A DNA stretch of 26,786 nt, taken from AM-1111 sp046302135. Its GTDB lineage: Bacteria; Bacteroidota; Bacteroidia; B-17B0; Aurantibacillaceae. A program made the translations under genes and the position numbers. Where the stretch lies: contig JBKCIQ010000179.1 in NCBI GenBank assembly GCA_046302135.1, forward strand, positions 1-26,786, in the 5' to 3' direction. The notes under the pieces were generated by a model, which searched no databases, was not told the origin of the DNA, and worked only from the letters and a program-made list of their open reading frames with translations. The stretch's first letter is position 1. Every line of letters begins with the position of its first letter. This document shows positions 8,464 through 17,220 of the stretch, piece after piece.

Positions 8464-9810
8464 CTACAATAATTCATTAGCAAGGTTAGCTAGCTCACTT
8501 CTTTCCCCTTTTTCTAGTGTAACATGCGCATAAATGTGTTTGTCCTTTATTTTATCAATAAGGTATGAAAGTCCATTTGATTGAGCGTCGAGATACGGAG
8601 TATCAATCTGATAAATATCTCCCGTAAATACAATTTTTGTGTTTTCTCCGGCTCTTGTAATTATTGTTTTCACTTCGTGAGGAGTTAAATTTTGAGCCTC
8701 ATCAACAATGAAAAAAACATTTGATAAACTTCTTCCTCGAATGTATGCAAGAGGACAAACGACCAGTTTTTCGTTTTCAACCATTTCATTGATCTGTTTG
8801 TATTCTTTTTCTTTTTCGGAAAATTGGTTCTTAATGAATTTCAGGTTATCCCATAGAGGTTCCATATAAGGATTCAGTTTTGATTTTATGTCGCCCGGAA
8901 GGTATCCAATATCTTTATTACTTAATGGCACAATTGGTCTCGCAAGATAAATCTGATGAAAATTGCGTCTTTGTTCTAATGCTCCTGCGAGCGATAATAA
9001 AGTTTTTCCTGTTCCTGCCACGCCTTGTATAGTTACTAAGCTGATATTCGGATTCAGAATGATGTCTAACGCAAATGCTTGTTCAGCGTTTTTTGGAACA
9101 ACTCCGAAGGCCGAGGTTTTTTGCACACGTCTTAATGCATTTTTTTCGGAATCAAAACTAGCAAGAACAGATTTACTACCGTTACGCAGAATGAAATTAT
9201 GATTTGCAAGGGGGCGTACTTTTTTCATTGATGCGGGCACAGAAGAGATGCCTGTTTCGTATAATTCATCAATTGTGGAAACAGGAATTTTTTCCAAGGG
9301 CGTAATTCCTGTGTAGAGTTCATCAACGTGTTTTATCTTTCCAGTTTCATAATCTTCAGCGTTTAAATTGAGTGATTTTGCTTTTAGCCTAAGATTAATA
9401 TCTTTCGTAACAAGAACCACTTTTTTTTCCGGGTAATTCTCTGCAATGTAAAGTGCGCAGTTAAGAATACGGTGATCGGCTTTTCTTTCCCCAAAAACCT
9501 TTTCTGCATCAACACTACTTGCTTGACTCATTTCAATTTTAAATAAGCCATTATGCTTGCCATTAATATTGGTCCATTCCTGAAGAGAATTATTTCCGGA
9601 CAGCTTATCTATATAACGAGAAAACTCTCTTGCGGCAAAGTTTTTTGTATCGTTTCCTTTTTTGAAATTATCCAGCTCTTCCAAAACGGTAATTGGAATT
9701 ACGACATTATGTTCACCAAAGTTTTTTATTGCGGTATGGTCATAAATAATTACAGAAGTGTCTAATACAAAAATCTTCTTTTGTAGAACGGTCGCTTTTT
9801 GTTTTTTCAT
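8464..9810 (-). CDS. PIN domain-PhoH family ATPase
   Basis: Cytoplasmic protein of 448 residues joining two domains. Residues about 12-150 form a PIN nuclease domain: FVLDTSVIIYD with Asp17, the acidic pair in VLEELDNF near 44-45, DHRILNCALY near 115 and VLVTKDINLRLKA near 130. Residues about 235-448 form the PhoH ATPase: Walker A VAGTGKTLLSL near 263, NKDIGYLPGD, and Walker B VFFIVDEAQN followed by KIVFTGDIYQID. Related PIN-PhoH proteins are thought to act as RNA helicase-nucleases; that activity is inferred, not shown here. The ATG is at 9810. It is divergent from the large T9SS cargo at 10017 and precedes holB. Confidence 0.9.
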   Translation of the reverse strand: MKKQKATVLQKKIFVLDTSVIIYDHTAIKNFGEHNVVIPITVLEELDNFKKGNDTKNFAAREFSRYIDKLSGNNSLQEWTNINGKHNGLFKIEMSQASSVDAEKVFGERKADHRILNCALYIAENYPEKKVVLVTKDINLRLKAKSLNLNAEDYETGKIKHVDELYTGITPLEKIPVSTIDELYETGISSVPASMKKVRPLANHNFILRNGSKSVLASFDSEKNALRRVQKTSAFGVVPKNAEQAFALDIILNPNISLVTIQGVAGTGKTLLSLAGALEQRRNFHQIYLARPIVPLSNKDIGYLPGDIKSKLNPYMEPLWDNLKFIKNQFSEKEKEYKQINEMVENEKLVVCPLAYIRGRSLSNVFFIVDEAQNLTPHEVKTIITRAGENTKIVFTGDIYQIDTPYLDAQSNGLSYLIDKIKDKHIYAHVTLEKGERSELANLANELL

Positions 9811-9967
9811 ATATGAAAATTTAGAATAAATCTATGTAAATATATTTTTATTTTTATTTTTTGTTATCTTATCTATTTAACATAACCGAATAAATTTCCT
9901 TTTCATACAGATTCCTACTTTTTTAGCCATTAATTTTAACAAAATCAAATCAATAATAGTATTGGAA

Positions 9968-9998
9968 TTTGACTTCGATTAACATAAATTTACCGTTT
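9968..9998 (+). promoter_or_regulatory. Probable promoter of the 1480-residue cargo gene
   Basis: TTTG at 9968-9971, a 19-base spacer and TACCGTTT at 9991-9998. The -7 element departs from TAnnTTTG at two positions. The ATG at 10017 is 18 bases further on. The rest of the 9811-10016 region is very AT-rich and shows no other site I trust. Confidence 0.45.
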
Positions 9999-10016
9999 TA
10001 ATAACTTATTAGTACC

Positions 10017-13000
10017 ATGAAGATTCAAAAAATTACGTTTTTTATACTATTGTCTGTTTGCTTTAATTCCATAAAAGCACAACTCTGGGTAGATAAAATG
10101 CTTGATCCGAATTCCAACTTTTATGATATAAAGCAAGAGTTCAACAACTATTGGTCTACTCGCCCCTATGAAAAAGGCAAAGGCTATAAGCAATTTAAAC
10201 GTTGGGAGTATTTAATGGAACCGCGTTGTTACCCGAGTGGAGATGTTAAATTAGTATCTCAAACATATGACAACTTCGTTCAATGGGAAAATTTTTATGC
10301 TGCCGCACACACTACACAACTTCCATCAGTGATGTCCAGTACCTGGACACCGGTAGGCCCGATAGGCGCTCCAACCAATGGAAATGCAGGAAGAATAAAC
10401 TTCGTTAGATTTCATCCCACTAATACCAACACCATTTATGTTGGTGCCCCAGATGGAGGACTTTGGATTACTACCAACGGAGGTACCAGCTGGTCAACAA
10501 ACACAAATCAGTTATCAGTAATTGGGTGTTCAGACATTGCAATTGACCCTTCAAATCCTTCTACCCTTTACTTGGCAACGGGAGATGGTGATGCCGGCGA
10601 CAGCTATAGTGTTGGCGTATTTAAGTCGACCGATGGAGGTTTAACTTGGAACACAACGGGTCTTACTTGGACGGTAAATCAAGCAAGAACAATCAGCAGA
10701 TTAATAATTGATCCAACTAATCCTCAAATATTACTTGCCGCATCCTCTGTGGGAATTTGGCGTACATCTAATGGCGGAACAAACTGGACACAGACCAGCA
10801 CAACACCGGTTAACGATATAGAATTTAAGCCAGGAGCTACGGCAACCGTTTATGCAACAGGAACTCGCTTTCTTAAGTCTACAAATAATGGTGCCTCCTT
10901 TACTCAAATAACTACGGGTCTTCCTGCTAACACAGCAGTTGACAGAATGTCTGTGGCTGTTTCAGTTGCAAACGCCGCGTATGTATATGTTTTGGCTGGT
11001 AACGCTACTGATAATGGTTTTAATGGTGTATACCGCTCAACCAATGATGGAGCTTCATTTACCACTCAGGCTACCACACCCAATCTTATGGGTTGGTCAA
11101 ATAACGGAAGTGATGTTGGGGGCCAAAGTTGGTTTGACCAAGGCTTGGCTGTAAGCCCCACCAATGCTAATGAAGTTTTGGTTGGAGGCGTTAATGTTTG
11201 GAGAAGTACAAACGGAGGAACAAGTTGGACCATATATGGCCACTGGACCGGGTCTGGTGCCCCGTTTATACATGCTGATATTCATGCATTGGAATATAAT
11301 TCTGCAGGAACAATTTATGCAGGTTGCGATGGAGGAATATTTAAGAGAAATGCAACTACATGGCAGGATTTGAGCATTGGGATGAATATCGCACAAATTT
11401 ACAGGATAGGACTATCTGCATCTGCCACTACACCTAACCTAATGATAACAGGACACCAGGATAACGGAACTAACAGATATAATGGAACGGCTTGGGCTCA
11501 GGTAATGGGTGGGGACGGGATGGACTGCTTTATTGATCGTACCAATAATAACGTTATGTATGGCGAGCAATACAACGGTGACTTAAACAGATCAACAAAC
11601 GGAGGGACCAACTGGACTTCAATTATCACCGGGTTAACAGGTACGGGAGCATGGATGACCCCTTGGCATCAGGATCCTACAACAGCAAATACAATTTACG
11701 TTGGATATCAGCAATTATTTAAATCAACTAATCAGGGAACAAATTGGGCACAGGTTACTGGTTCAATGACGGGTACAAGCACAATTGTTGAATTTGCTAT
11801 TGCCCCTTCTAATAATCAGGTTATCTATGTAATTAAAGGAAATGTTTTATTTAAGACCACCAATGGAGGAGGTGCTTGGACAAACATTACGACAGGCCTT
11901 CCTACAACCAGTGCAGCAATGACCAATCTTGCAGTTGACCCTTCAGACCCAAATAACGTATGGGTAACCTTCTCAGGATATTCTGCTGCCAATAAAATAT
12001 TTGTTACAACTAATGGCGGAACAAGCTGGACCAATATTTCAACCGGATTACCTAATATTCCGTGCAATACAGTTTGCTACACACCGGGAGCCACCAACGA
12101 TGCCATATACGTTGGAATGGATGTTGGCGTTTACTATAGAGACAACGCCACAAATACATGGAGTCCGTATTTCACAGGTCTTCCGAGGTGTAAGGTTTCC
12201 GATTTGGAAGTATATTCACCAACCGGAAAGTTGAGAGCTGCAACATTCGGAAGAAGTGTATGGGAGGTTGACCTTTATAACCCCGGTACAGCCGCACCGG
12301 TTGCTCAATTCACTTCAAATACTCAAGTAATTTGTCCTGGGCAGTCGATTAGTTTCACGGACCAATCTTCATTCGCGCCAACCAGTTGGAGCTGGACAAC
12401 AAGCCCATCAACAGGAGTAACTATTAATTCCGCCACATCTCAAAATCCGAGCATGACTTTTGCGAATGCAGGAACATATACCGTTACGTTAGTCGCTACT
12501 AATGCAAATGGATCTGATTCAGAAATTAAAAACGCCTATATTACTGTTACCGGAACCCAGACACTGCCTTTGTCGGAAGGATTTGCTTCTGCAACATTTC
12601 CCCCAGCCAATTGGACAACCAAAGACGTAAATAACGATGCTATTTTTTGGGCAAGAAGTACAACATCGGGCTCCCAGGGCACAACTGAGAGTATGTGGTT
12701 TGACAACTATACAATGGATGCAGCAGGAGCTAGGGATGAAATGCAATGCCCTAAATATAATTTTAGTGGACTAACATCAGCAACACTAACTTTTGATGTG
12801 GCTTATCAAACTTACGCTGCAACAACATATGTAGATACTTTGGCTGTACTTGTTTCAACGGATTGCGGAGCAACATTTACTCAAGTTTATATGAAGGGCG
12901 GATCAACCTTGGCTTCGGTTACCGGTACAAATACAGTGTCTGCATTTGCGCCAACAACAGCCAGCCAATGGAGAACCGAAACCGTAAGTTTGAATTCTTT

Positions 13001-14459
13001 TGTAGGTCAATCTAACGTATTGGTTGTTTTTCAGAACAGAGGCAGGTGGGGACAAGCGATGTATGTTGACAACATTAATATTACAGGAGTTGGTGGCGTG
13101 GCTCCTGTTGCAAATTTTACATCTGCAACAAATAAATGTACAGGGTCTCCAGTTCAGTTTACAGACGGATCCACAAATAGCCCGAGTTCATGGGCGTGGA
13201 CAGTTTCTCCATCAACAGGAGTAACAATAACTACTGCATCTTCTCAAAACCCTACAATAACATTTACCAGCCCGGGTACCTATTCCGTTGCGTTAACTGC
13301 AACAAATCAATTTGGGACCAATATAAATACTCAAACTGTTGTTGTAACTGCAACACCGCTAGTAGTATCTACATCTACCACTATTTGTTCCGGTAATCAG
13401 GCAACGCTATCAGCTACGGGCGCTTCCACTTACTCATGGAATACAGGAGCAACAACTGCAACAACCAGTGTTAATCCAACAGCAACCACAACCTATACGG
13501 TTACAGGTACAACAAACGGATGCACTTCTACTGCAACTTCAACAGTTACCGTTAATCAAACCCCAACGGTTACCGCTTCAAGCCAAACGATGTGCGTTGG
13601 CGGAAGTGCGACTTTGAGTGCAAGCGGTGCAAATTCTTACTCTTGGAACACGGGAGCTACAACTTCATCGATAACAGTCAATCCGAGCAGTACCTCTAAT
13701 TATACGGTTACAGGCACCAGTAACAATTGTACTTCATCTATAACGCTTACAGTTACCGTAGTAAATCAGCCAACAGTTACTGTCAACTCAGCTACTGCCT
13801 GCGCGGGATCACCGGTAACTCTAAATGCAACAGGCGCGAACACATATACTTGGAGCAGTGGTCAAACTACTAGTACCATAGTAGTAACGCCAAGCGTTAC
13901 TGCAACATATTCTGTAACCGGTAATGTTGGCATTGGTTGTTCCGGAAATGCAACTGCAACAGTTACGGTTAACAGTTTACCTTTAATTACAGCCTCCTCA
14001 AATGTTGCAGGAGACTCCGTGTGTTCAGGCAATTCGGTAATACTAACAGGTGGGGGCGGGAGTAATTACGCTTGGTCGGGAGGAGTAAACAACGGAGTTG
14101 CATTTGTGCCTACTTCCACACAGACATATACGGTTACCGGAACCGATGCAAATGGTTGTTCCAACACATCAATTATTACCATCACCGTTAATGCATGTTT
14201 AGGATTTGAATCAATTGTGGATTCAAGAGGAATATTAGTTTATCCGAGCCCGGCAAGTGAAACCCTCAACATAAGAATGGATCAGTTAAAAGGAAAAAAG
14301 GTAATTGAGCTATTAGATATGAATGGGAAAATAACAGAAAAAATCACAACGAATGCATTAACCCAAACATGTGATGTAAGAAATTATGCAAAAGGAAATT
14401 ACATAATTAAAATTTCACACGAAAGCAAAGTATATCAGTTCAAATTTATAGTTGAGTGA
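10017..14459 (+). CDS. Large T9SS type A cargo with BNR/sortilin-like repeats, PKD, adhesin-like and Ig-like domains
   Basis: Secreted surface protein of 1480 residues. Signal peptide at 1-22 (MKIQKITFFILLSVCF...KAQ). Residues about 120-755 form a beta-propeller region with ten or so BNR/Asp-box-like units of the form STNGGTSWT (for example ITTNGGTSWS, KSTDGGLTWN, RTSNGGTNWT, KSTNQGTNWA). Then follow a PKD domain (about 760-845, SFTDQSS...WSWTTSPSTG), a choice-of-anchor J/cleaved-adhesin-like domain (849-1025), a second PKD domain (1028-1112), four Ig-like repeats of about 65-75 residues (1115-1393), and a type A sorting domain (1394-1480: GILVYPSPASETLNI, LLDMNGKI, YAKGNYIIKI). Sialidase catalytic residues cannot be assigned, and such propellers are often non-enzymatic, so adhesion or polymer binding is the more likely role. 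Confidence 0.88.
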   Translation: MKIQKITFFILLSVCFNSIKAQLWVDKMLDPNSNFYDIKQEFNNYWSTRPYEKGKGYKQFKRWEYLMEPRCYPSGDVKLVSQTYDNFVQWENFYAAAHTTQLPSVMSSTWTPVGPIGAPTNGNAGRINFVRFHPTNTNTIYVGAPDGGLWITTNGGTSWSTNTNQLSVIGCSDIAIDPSNPSTLYLATGDGDAGDSYSVGVFKSTDGGLTWNTTGLTWTVNQARTISRLIIDPTNPQILLAASSVGIWRTSNGGTNWTQTSTTPVNDIEFKPGATATVYATGTRFLKSTNNGASFTQITTGLPANTAVDRMSVAVSVANAAYVYVLAGNATDNGFNGVYRSTNDGASFTTQATTPNLMGWSNNGSDVGGQSWFDQGLAVSPTNANEVLVGGVNVWRSTNGGTSWTIYGHWTGSGAPFIHADIHALEYNSAGTIYAGCDGGIFKRNATTWQDLSIGMNIAQIYRIGLSASATTPNLMITGHQDNGTNRYNGTAWAQVMGGDGMDCFIDRTNNNVMYGEQYNGDLNRSTNGGTNWTSIITGLTGTGAWMTPWHQDPTTANTIYVGYQQLFKSTNQGTNWAQVTGSMTGTSTIVEFAIAPSNNQVIYVIKGNVLFKTTNGGGAWTNITTGLPTTSAAMTNLAVDPSDPNNVWVTFSGYSAANKIFVTTNGGTSWTNISTGLPNIPCNTVCYTPGATNDAIYVGMDVGVYYRDNATNTWSPYFTGLPRCKVSDLEVYSPTGKLRAATFGRSVWEVDLYNPGTAAPVAQFTSNTQVICPGQSISFTDQSSFAPTSWSWTTSPSTGVTINSATSQNPSMTFANAGTYTVTLVATNANGSDSEIKNAYITVTGTQTLPLSEGFASATFPPANWTTKDVNNDAIFWARSTTSGSQGTTESMWFDNYTMDAAGARDEMQCPKYNFSGLTSATLTFDVAYQTYAATTYVDTLAVLVSTDCGATFTQVYMKGGSTLASVTGTNTVSAFAPTTASQWRTETVSLNSFVGQSNVLVVFQNRGRWGQAMYVDNINITGVGGVAPVANFTSATNKCTGSPVQFTDGSTNSPSSWAWTVSPSTGVTITTASSQNPTITFTSPGTYSVALTATNQFGTNINTQTVVVTATPLVVSTSTTICSGNQATLSATGASTYSWNTGATTATTSVNPTATTTYTVTGTTNGCTSTATSTVTVNQTPTVTASSQTMCVGGSATLSASGANSYSWNTGATTSSITVNPSSTSNYTVTGTSNNCTSSITLTVTVVNQPTVTVNSATACAGSPVTLNATGANTYTWSSGQTTSTIVVTPSVTATYSVTGNVGIGCSGNATATVTVNSLPLITASSNVAGDSVCSGNSVILTGGGGSNYAWSGGVNNGVAFVPTSTQTYTVTGTDANGCSNTSIITITVNACLGFESIVDSRGILVYPSPASETLNIRMDQLKGKKVIELLDMNGKITEKITTNALTQTCDVRNYAKGNYIIKISHESKVYQFKFIVE
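10430..12270 (+). repeat. BNR/Asp-box repeat region inside the large cargo
   Basis: About ten copies of a short coding motif [KR][ST][TS][ND]xGxx[FW][TNS] recur at irregular spacing and mark the blades of one or two beta-propellers. The copies are diverged at DNA level, so this is an old protein repeat rather than a recent tandem expansion. Confidence 0.75.
13360..14200 (+). repeat. Four tandem Ig-like repeats in the large cargo
   Basis: Four units of about 65-75 codons share the pattern CxGxxxxLxAxGAxxYxWxxGxxT...PxxTxxYxVTGT...C. The first two are the most alike (SYSWNTGATT is common to them). The fourth differs most (GGGGSNYAWSGG). Each keeps two cysteines that could form a disulfide across the domain. 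Confidence 0.75.
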
Positions 14460-14643
14460 TAATTCTTTTCTATTATGGTTTTAATTATAGATAATATTTT
14501 ATTAAATAAGGACTTTAATAATGGATTAATAGAAATCTTCTTATAGTCTTTGATTTCATAGACACTCTAAAGGAGAAAACATCGTTGTTAAAAAACAAAA
14601 TAATTTAACTAGAAAAATTACTTTGTTACGATTGTAGTTTTAA

Positions 14644-16248
14644 TCATTCGATTTCAATAAAGTAACCTTCCTGTATTTTTACTTTCGAGTCTGGCTTAAA
14701 ATTAATATCAATTATTTTGCCTTCTGTTCTGCGGTTTATCTGATGAAGTCTTTCAAACTCTTCAGAATTTTTTTTAAAGTTGTTAATGTATGATTCAGTT
14801 AAAATTAACATAGAGTTTGTTTTTTGATCAAAAATCTTTGAAGGCTCTGATTCTCCTTTTCCCACAGGAATTAGTCTTCGGGCATCTATTCCTTTTTTCT
14901 TTACTAAATAAGTAAAAACGGCCCTTGATCTGTTTTGTGACAACACCTGGTTTTTTTTATTATCTCCGCGTGAGTCTGTGTGGGAAATAAGTTCGATTGC
15001 AATTTCCGGGTGGTTATTGAGCATACTTGCAAGCAGATCCAGCGAATCAAATGAGCTGAAGTTTTTATTATTAATAAATTTCCAGCTGTCCAAAACATAT
15101 CGTACTTCAGGTAATCGGATTATCTTTTGTACTACCGTTGGTGGTTCTGTCAACTCAATTGAATCTTTAGCTGACTGCCCGTAAAAATCGGTAACAACAA
15201 CATAATATTTTCCTTTTTTCAAAGTACTGATGTCCTCTGTTTCAGAGCTATTGCTCCATTTATATTTATAGGGGCCTTTTCCTCCTTTAACTGTAAGATT
15301 TATTTTACCATCATTACCATCGAAAACTGTGATGTTTGTTCCTGTTAATGTAATTTCCAGCTTTGGTATTCTAATGATTTCCGCTGTATACAAATTGGCA
15401 TCTTCTGATGATCTGTTACTGGACCAGTAAACTGTATTTCCGAATTTTGCAAAATAAGCATCAAAGCCGGAAGAGTTAATTTTTTTTCCCATGTTTACCG
15501 GTTTCGACCACTCTGTGATATCTTTTCCTCTCACGGAATAAAAAATATCTGCATCACCCTCTCCTCCTAATCCATTACTCGTAAAAAACAGAGTGTCTGA
15601 TGTTTCATTTAGGAAGGGAGATATTTCATAACCCTTTGAATTTATTTCAGGGCCTAATGAACTTAATTTAGATTTTGAAATATCAAAAATGTAGAGATCT
15701 TCCATTCCGAATCCCGCACTCTCTTGTAGAGATAGGATCAGAAATTTCTCATCCTTGGAAACAGTGAAACCAATTTCCTCATTGGCTAATTTTATTCCGC
15801 CTAAATCAAAACCGGGTAGTTCGGGTGTCTCCCATTTTTCAGTTTTTGAGGAGTTATTTATTTTGGAAACTTTAATGGCCGAAGATTTATTTTTTTTATC
15901 GCTATAAAGCACATAAATTTTTTTAGGCGAAATACTACCTATAGAGTTGTTGTTTTTGTTGTTTAAATTGTTTGCTTGTTTTGCTATGGACCAAGTGCCA
16001 TCCCGTTGTAGAGTAGAAAACCAAATATCTTGATCGTTTTTACCTCCTGTATTTCTTTCATCAAATGTGCGCACGAAATACAATTCTTTTGAATTTCTGT
16101 TTTGAAGTATCCACGGGTTGCTTTCCTCGGCGGGTGTGTTGATTGATTCGGATAATTTAATAGGTTCGCTGACCTCGTAAAGTTGGGCAAAAGAAATTTC
16201 CGAACACAAAAATAAAAAACATGTGATAATCAAAAATTTAAAATGCAT
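14644..16248 (-). CDS. OmpA-family protein with PD40 repeats and an SprB-type repeat
   Basis: Envelope protein, third gene of the type B secretion unit. From the ATG at 16248 it has 534 residues; a TTG two codons further up is less likely. Signal peptide at 1-22, ending SFAQ. Residues about 25-290 hold PD40/WD40-like propeller units (SKDEKFLILSL, ETSDTLFFTSNGLGGEGDADIF, GNTVYWSSNRSSEDANLY). About 300-365 is an SprB-type repeat (GGKGPYKYKWSNSS...KGKYYVVVTD). About 385-500 is an OmpA peptidoglycan-binding domain with HTDSRG near 421 and LSQNRSRAVFTYL. In known T9SS, PD40-OmpA proteins such as PorE link the machinery to peptidoglycan. The start overlaps the end of the PorP/SprF gene by 11 bases, so the two are probably translated together. 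Confidence 0.88.
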   Translation of the reverse strand: MHFKFLIITCFLFLCSEISFAQLYEVSEPIKLSESINTPAEESNPWILQNRNSKELYFVRTFDERNTGGKNDQDIWFSTLQRDGTWSIAKQANNLNNKNNNSIGSISPKKIYVLYSDKKNKSSAIKVSKINNSSKTEKWETPELPGFDLGGIKLANEEIGFTVSKDEKFLILSLQESAGFGMEDLYIFDISKSKLSSLGPEINSKGYEISPFLNETSDTLFFTSNGLGGEGDADIFYSVRGKDITEWSKPVNMGKKINSSGFDAYFAKFGNTVYWSSNRSSEDANLYTAEIIRIPKLEITLTGTNITVFDGNDGKINLTVKGGKGPYKYKWSNSSETEDISTLKKGKYYVVVTDFYGQSAKDSIELTEPPTVVQKIIRLPEVRYVLDSWKFINNKNFSSFDSLDLLASMLNNHPEIAIELISHTDSRGDNKKNQVLSQNRSRAVFTYLVKKKGIDARRLIPVGKGESEPSKIFDQKTNSMLILTESYINNFKKNSEEFERLHQINRRTEGKIIDINFKPDSKVKIQEGYFIEIE

Positions 16249-17218
16249 ACCCAATAACTATTTCGTGACCACCTTTACTAAAACCATTCAATTGTGTTGT
16301 AATGATATCATAAGCATATCCAATACGAAGTGAATTCTTAATATTAGCGCCAACAGAAAGCCCAAGTGAAGATCTATGCCTGTAATTTACTCCGAACCAT
16401 ATTCCGATTGGAAAAACAGCCCTCGCCGACAAATCAATTGACAAAGGAGCCGGAGGCATTTTTTTCATTAAGCTCAAAAATTCAAATTGAATTTTCCTTT
16501 CGGTTTCCAACGTATAACCAAATAAAAATGATGCGTGAGTTCTTTGGTCGAAGTTGATTTTAGAGCTAGAGATCCTGAATGCGTCACCGGTTAATTGATC
16601 TGCAGACACACCAAACTTAAATTTTTTATAGCTAAGCATCAGTGATGCGCCCACGTCTATATTCCCAACCCGAGGAATCGCTGAGGTATATTCATCATAT
16701 TCTGTATCGCCGCCTGAATACGGAGAAAACGAGTTCATTGGATTTAAAACAATTGCATCAGACTGATTAAACCTAAGGCTCGAGTATCCTAATTTAATTG
16801 CACCATTTATTTCTAAATTGTTTTTTGTTTTAAATCCTACATTGTAAACACCTGAAATGTGTGTTCTACTAAATGCGCCATATCTGTCAATGAAAGTGAT
16901 GAATGCAATGGCTTGTTTGAGAGATTTTTGTTTTACACTATCGACAGGTATTGGTCGGCTAATTCTTATGCCCGGGTTGTAAGTTGTTTTTTCTTTCTTC
17001 TTTAAAGTATAATTTCCAAAACAAAAAGCGGTGTTAGGCTCAAGCCCAAAACCGAGCATTTGAGAGCGCGCCCCAAAGTTAATGCTGTTGGCATCATTAA
17101 CAAAGTTAGCGTTATTCACCATTGAAACATTACTACTGAACTGCGTGAATTGAGGAAGCTGTTGAGCCAAAAACAAATTAGCCCAACAGAAAAAAAGGAT
17201 AGAAATTTTTTTCCTCAT
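16238..17218 (-). CDS. PorP/SprF family type IX secretion outer-membrane protein
   Basis: Outer-membrane protein of 326 residues. The signal peptide ends FLAQ, and the mature protein begins QLPQFTQFSSNVSMVNNANF, a diverged form of the family start QxPQYSQY...NPA. It has amphipathic beta-strands throughout and ends in GGHEIVIGYAF, the typical final strand of PorP/SprF. SprF of Flavobacterium johnsoniae is needed for export of the type B cargo SprB; by analogy this one should serve the cargo encoded just upstream. Only two bases separate it from the cargo stop, and its own end overlaps the OmpA-family gene. Pairing with that particular cargo is inferred from this spacing. Confidence 0.88.
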   Translation of the reverse strand: MRKKISILFFCWANLFLAQQLPQFTQFSSNVSMVNNANFVNDANSINFGARSQMLGFGLEPNTAFCFGNYTLKKKEKTTYNPGIRISRPIPVDSVKQKSLKQAIAFITFIDRYGAFSRTHISGVYNVGFKTKNNLEINGAIKLGYSSLRFNQSDAIVLNPMNSFSPYSGGDTEYDEYTSAIPRVGNIDVGASLMLSYKKFKFGVSADQLTGDAFRISSSKINFDQRTHASFLFGYTLETERKIQFEFLSLMKKMPPAPLSIDLSARAVFPIGIWFGVNYRHRSSLGLSVGANIKNSLRIGYAYDIITTQLNGFSKGGHEIVIGYAF

Positions 17219-17220
17219 TG

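Noticed and set aside
10430..12270. Sialidase assignment for the BNR-repeat protein
   Set aside because: Asp-box motifs mark the propeller fold only. I cannot find the arginine triad and Tyr/Glu pair of a true sialidase by eye.
10939..13396. Several open frames of 60-100 codons overlapping the large cargo on both strands
   Set aside because: They are shadows of one long, well-supported gene. Their products are low-complexity or cysteine-rich by chance and match no family.
13360..14200. CRISPR-like or tandem DNA repeat in the Ig-like region
   Set aside because: The periodicity exists at protein level only. The units are diverged in DNA and lie inside an open coding frame.
14460..14643. Terminator between the convergent large cargo and OmpA-family genes
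   Set aside because: Only a weak 4-bp hairpin (GTCT...AGAC near 14550-14570) without a T-run is visible. I see nothing else in this AT-rich stretch.
16249..16254. TTG start of the OmpA-family gene two codons upstream
   Set aside because: An ATG at 16248 gives the same signal peptide and is the more common start.
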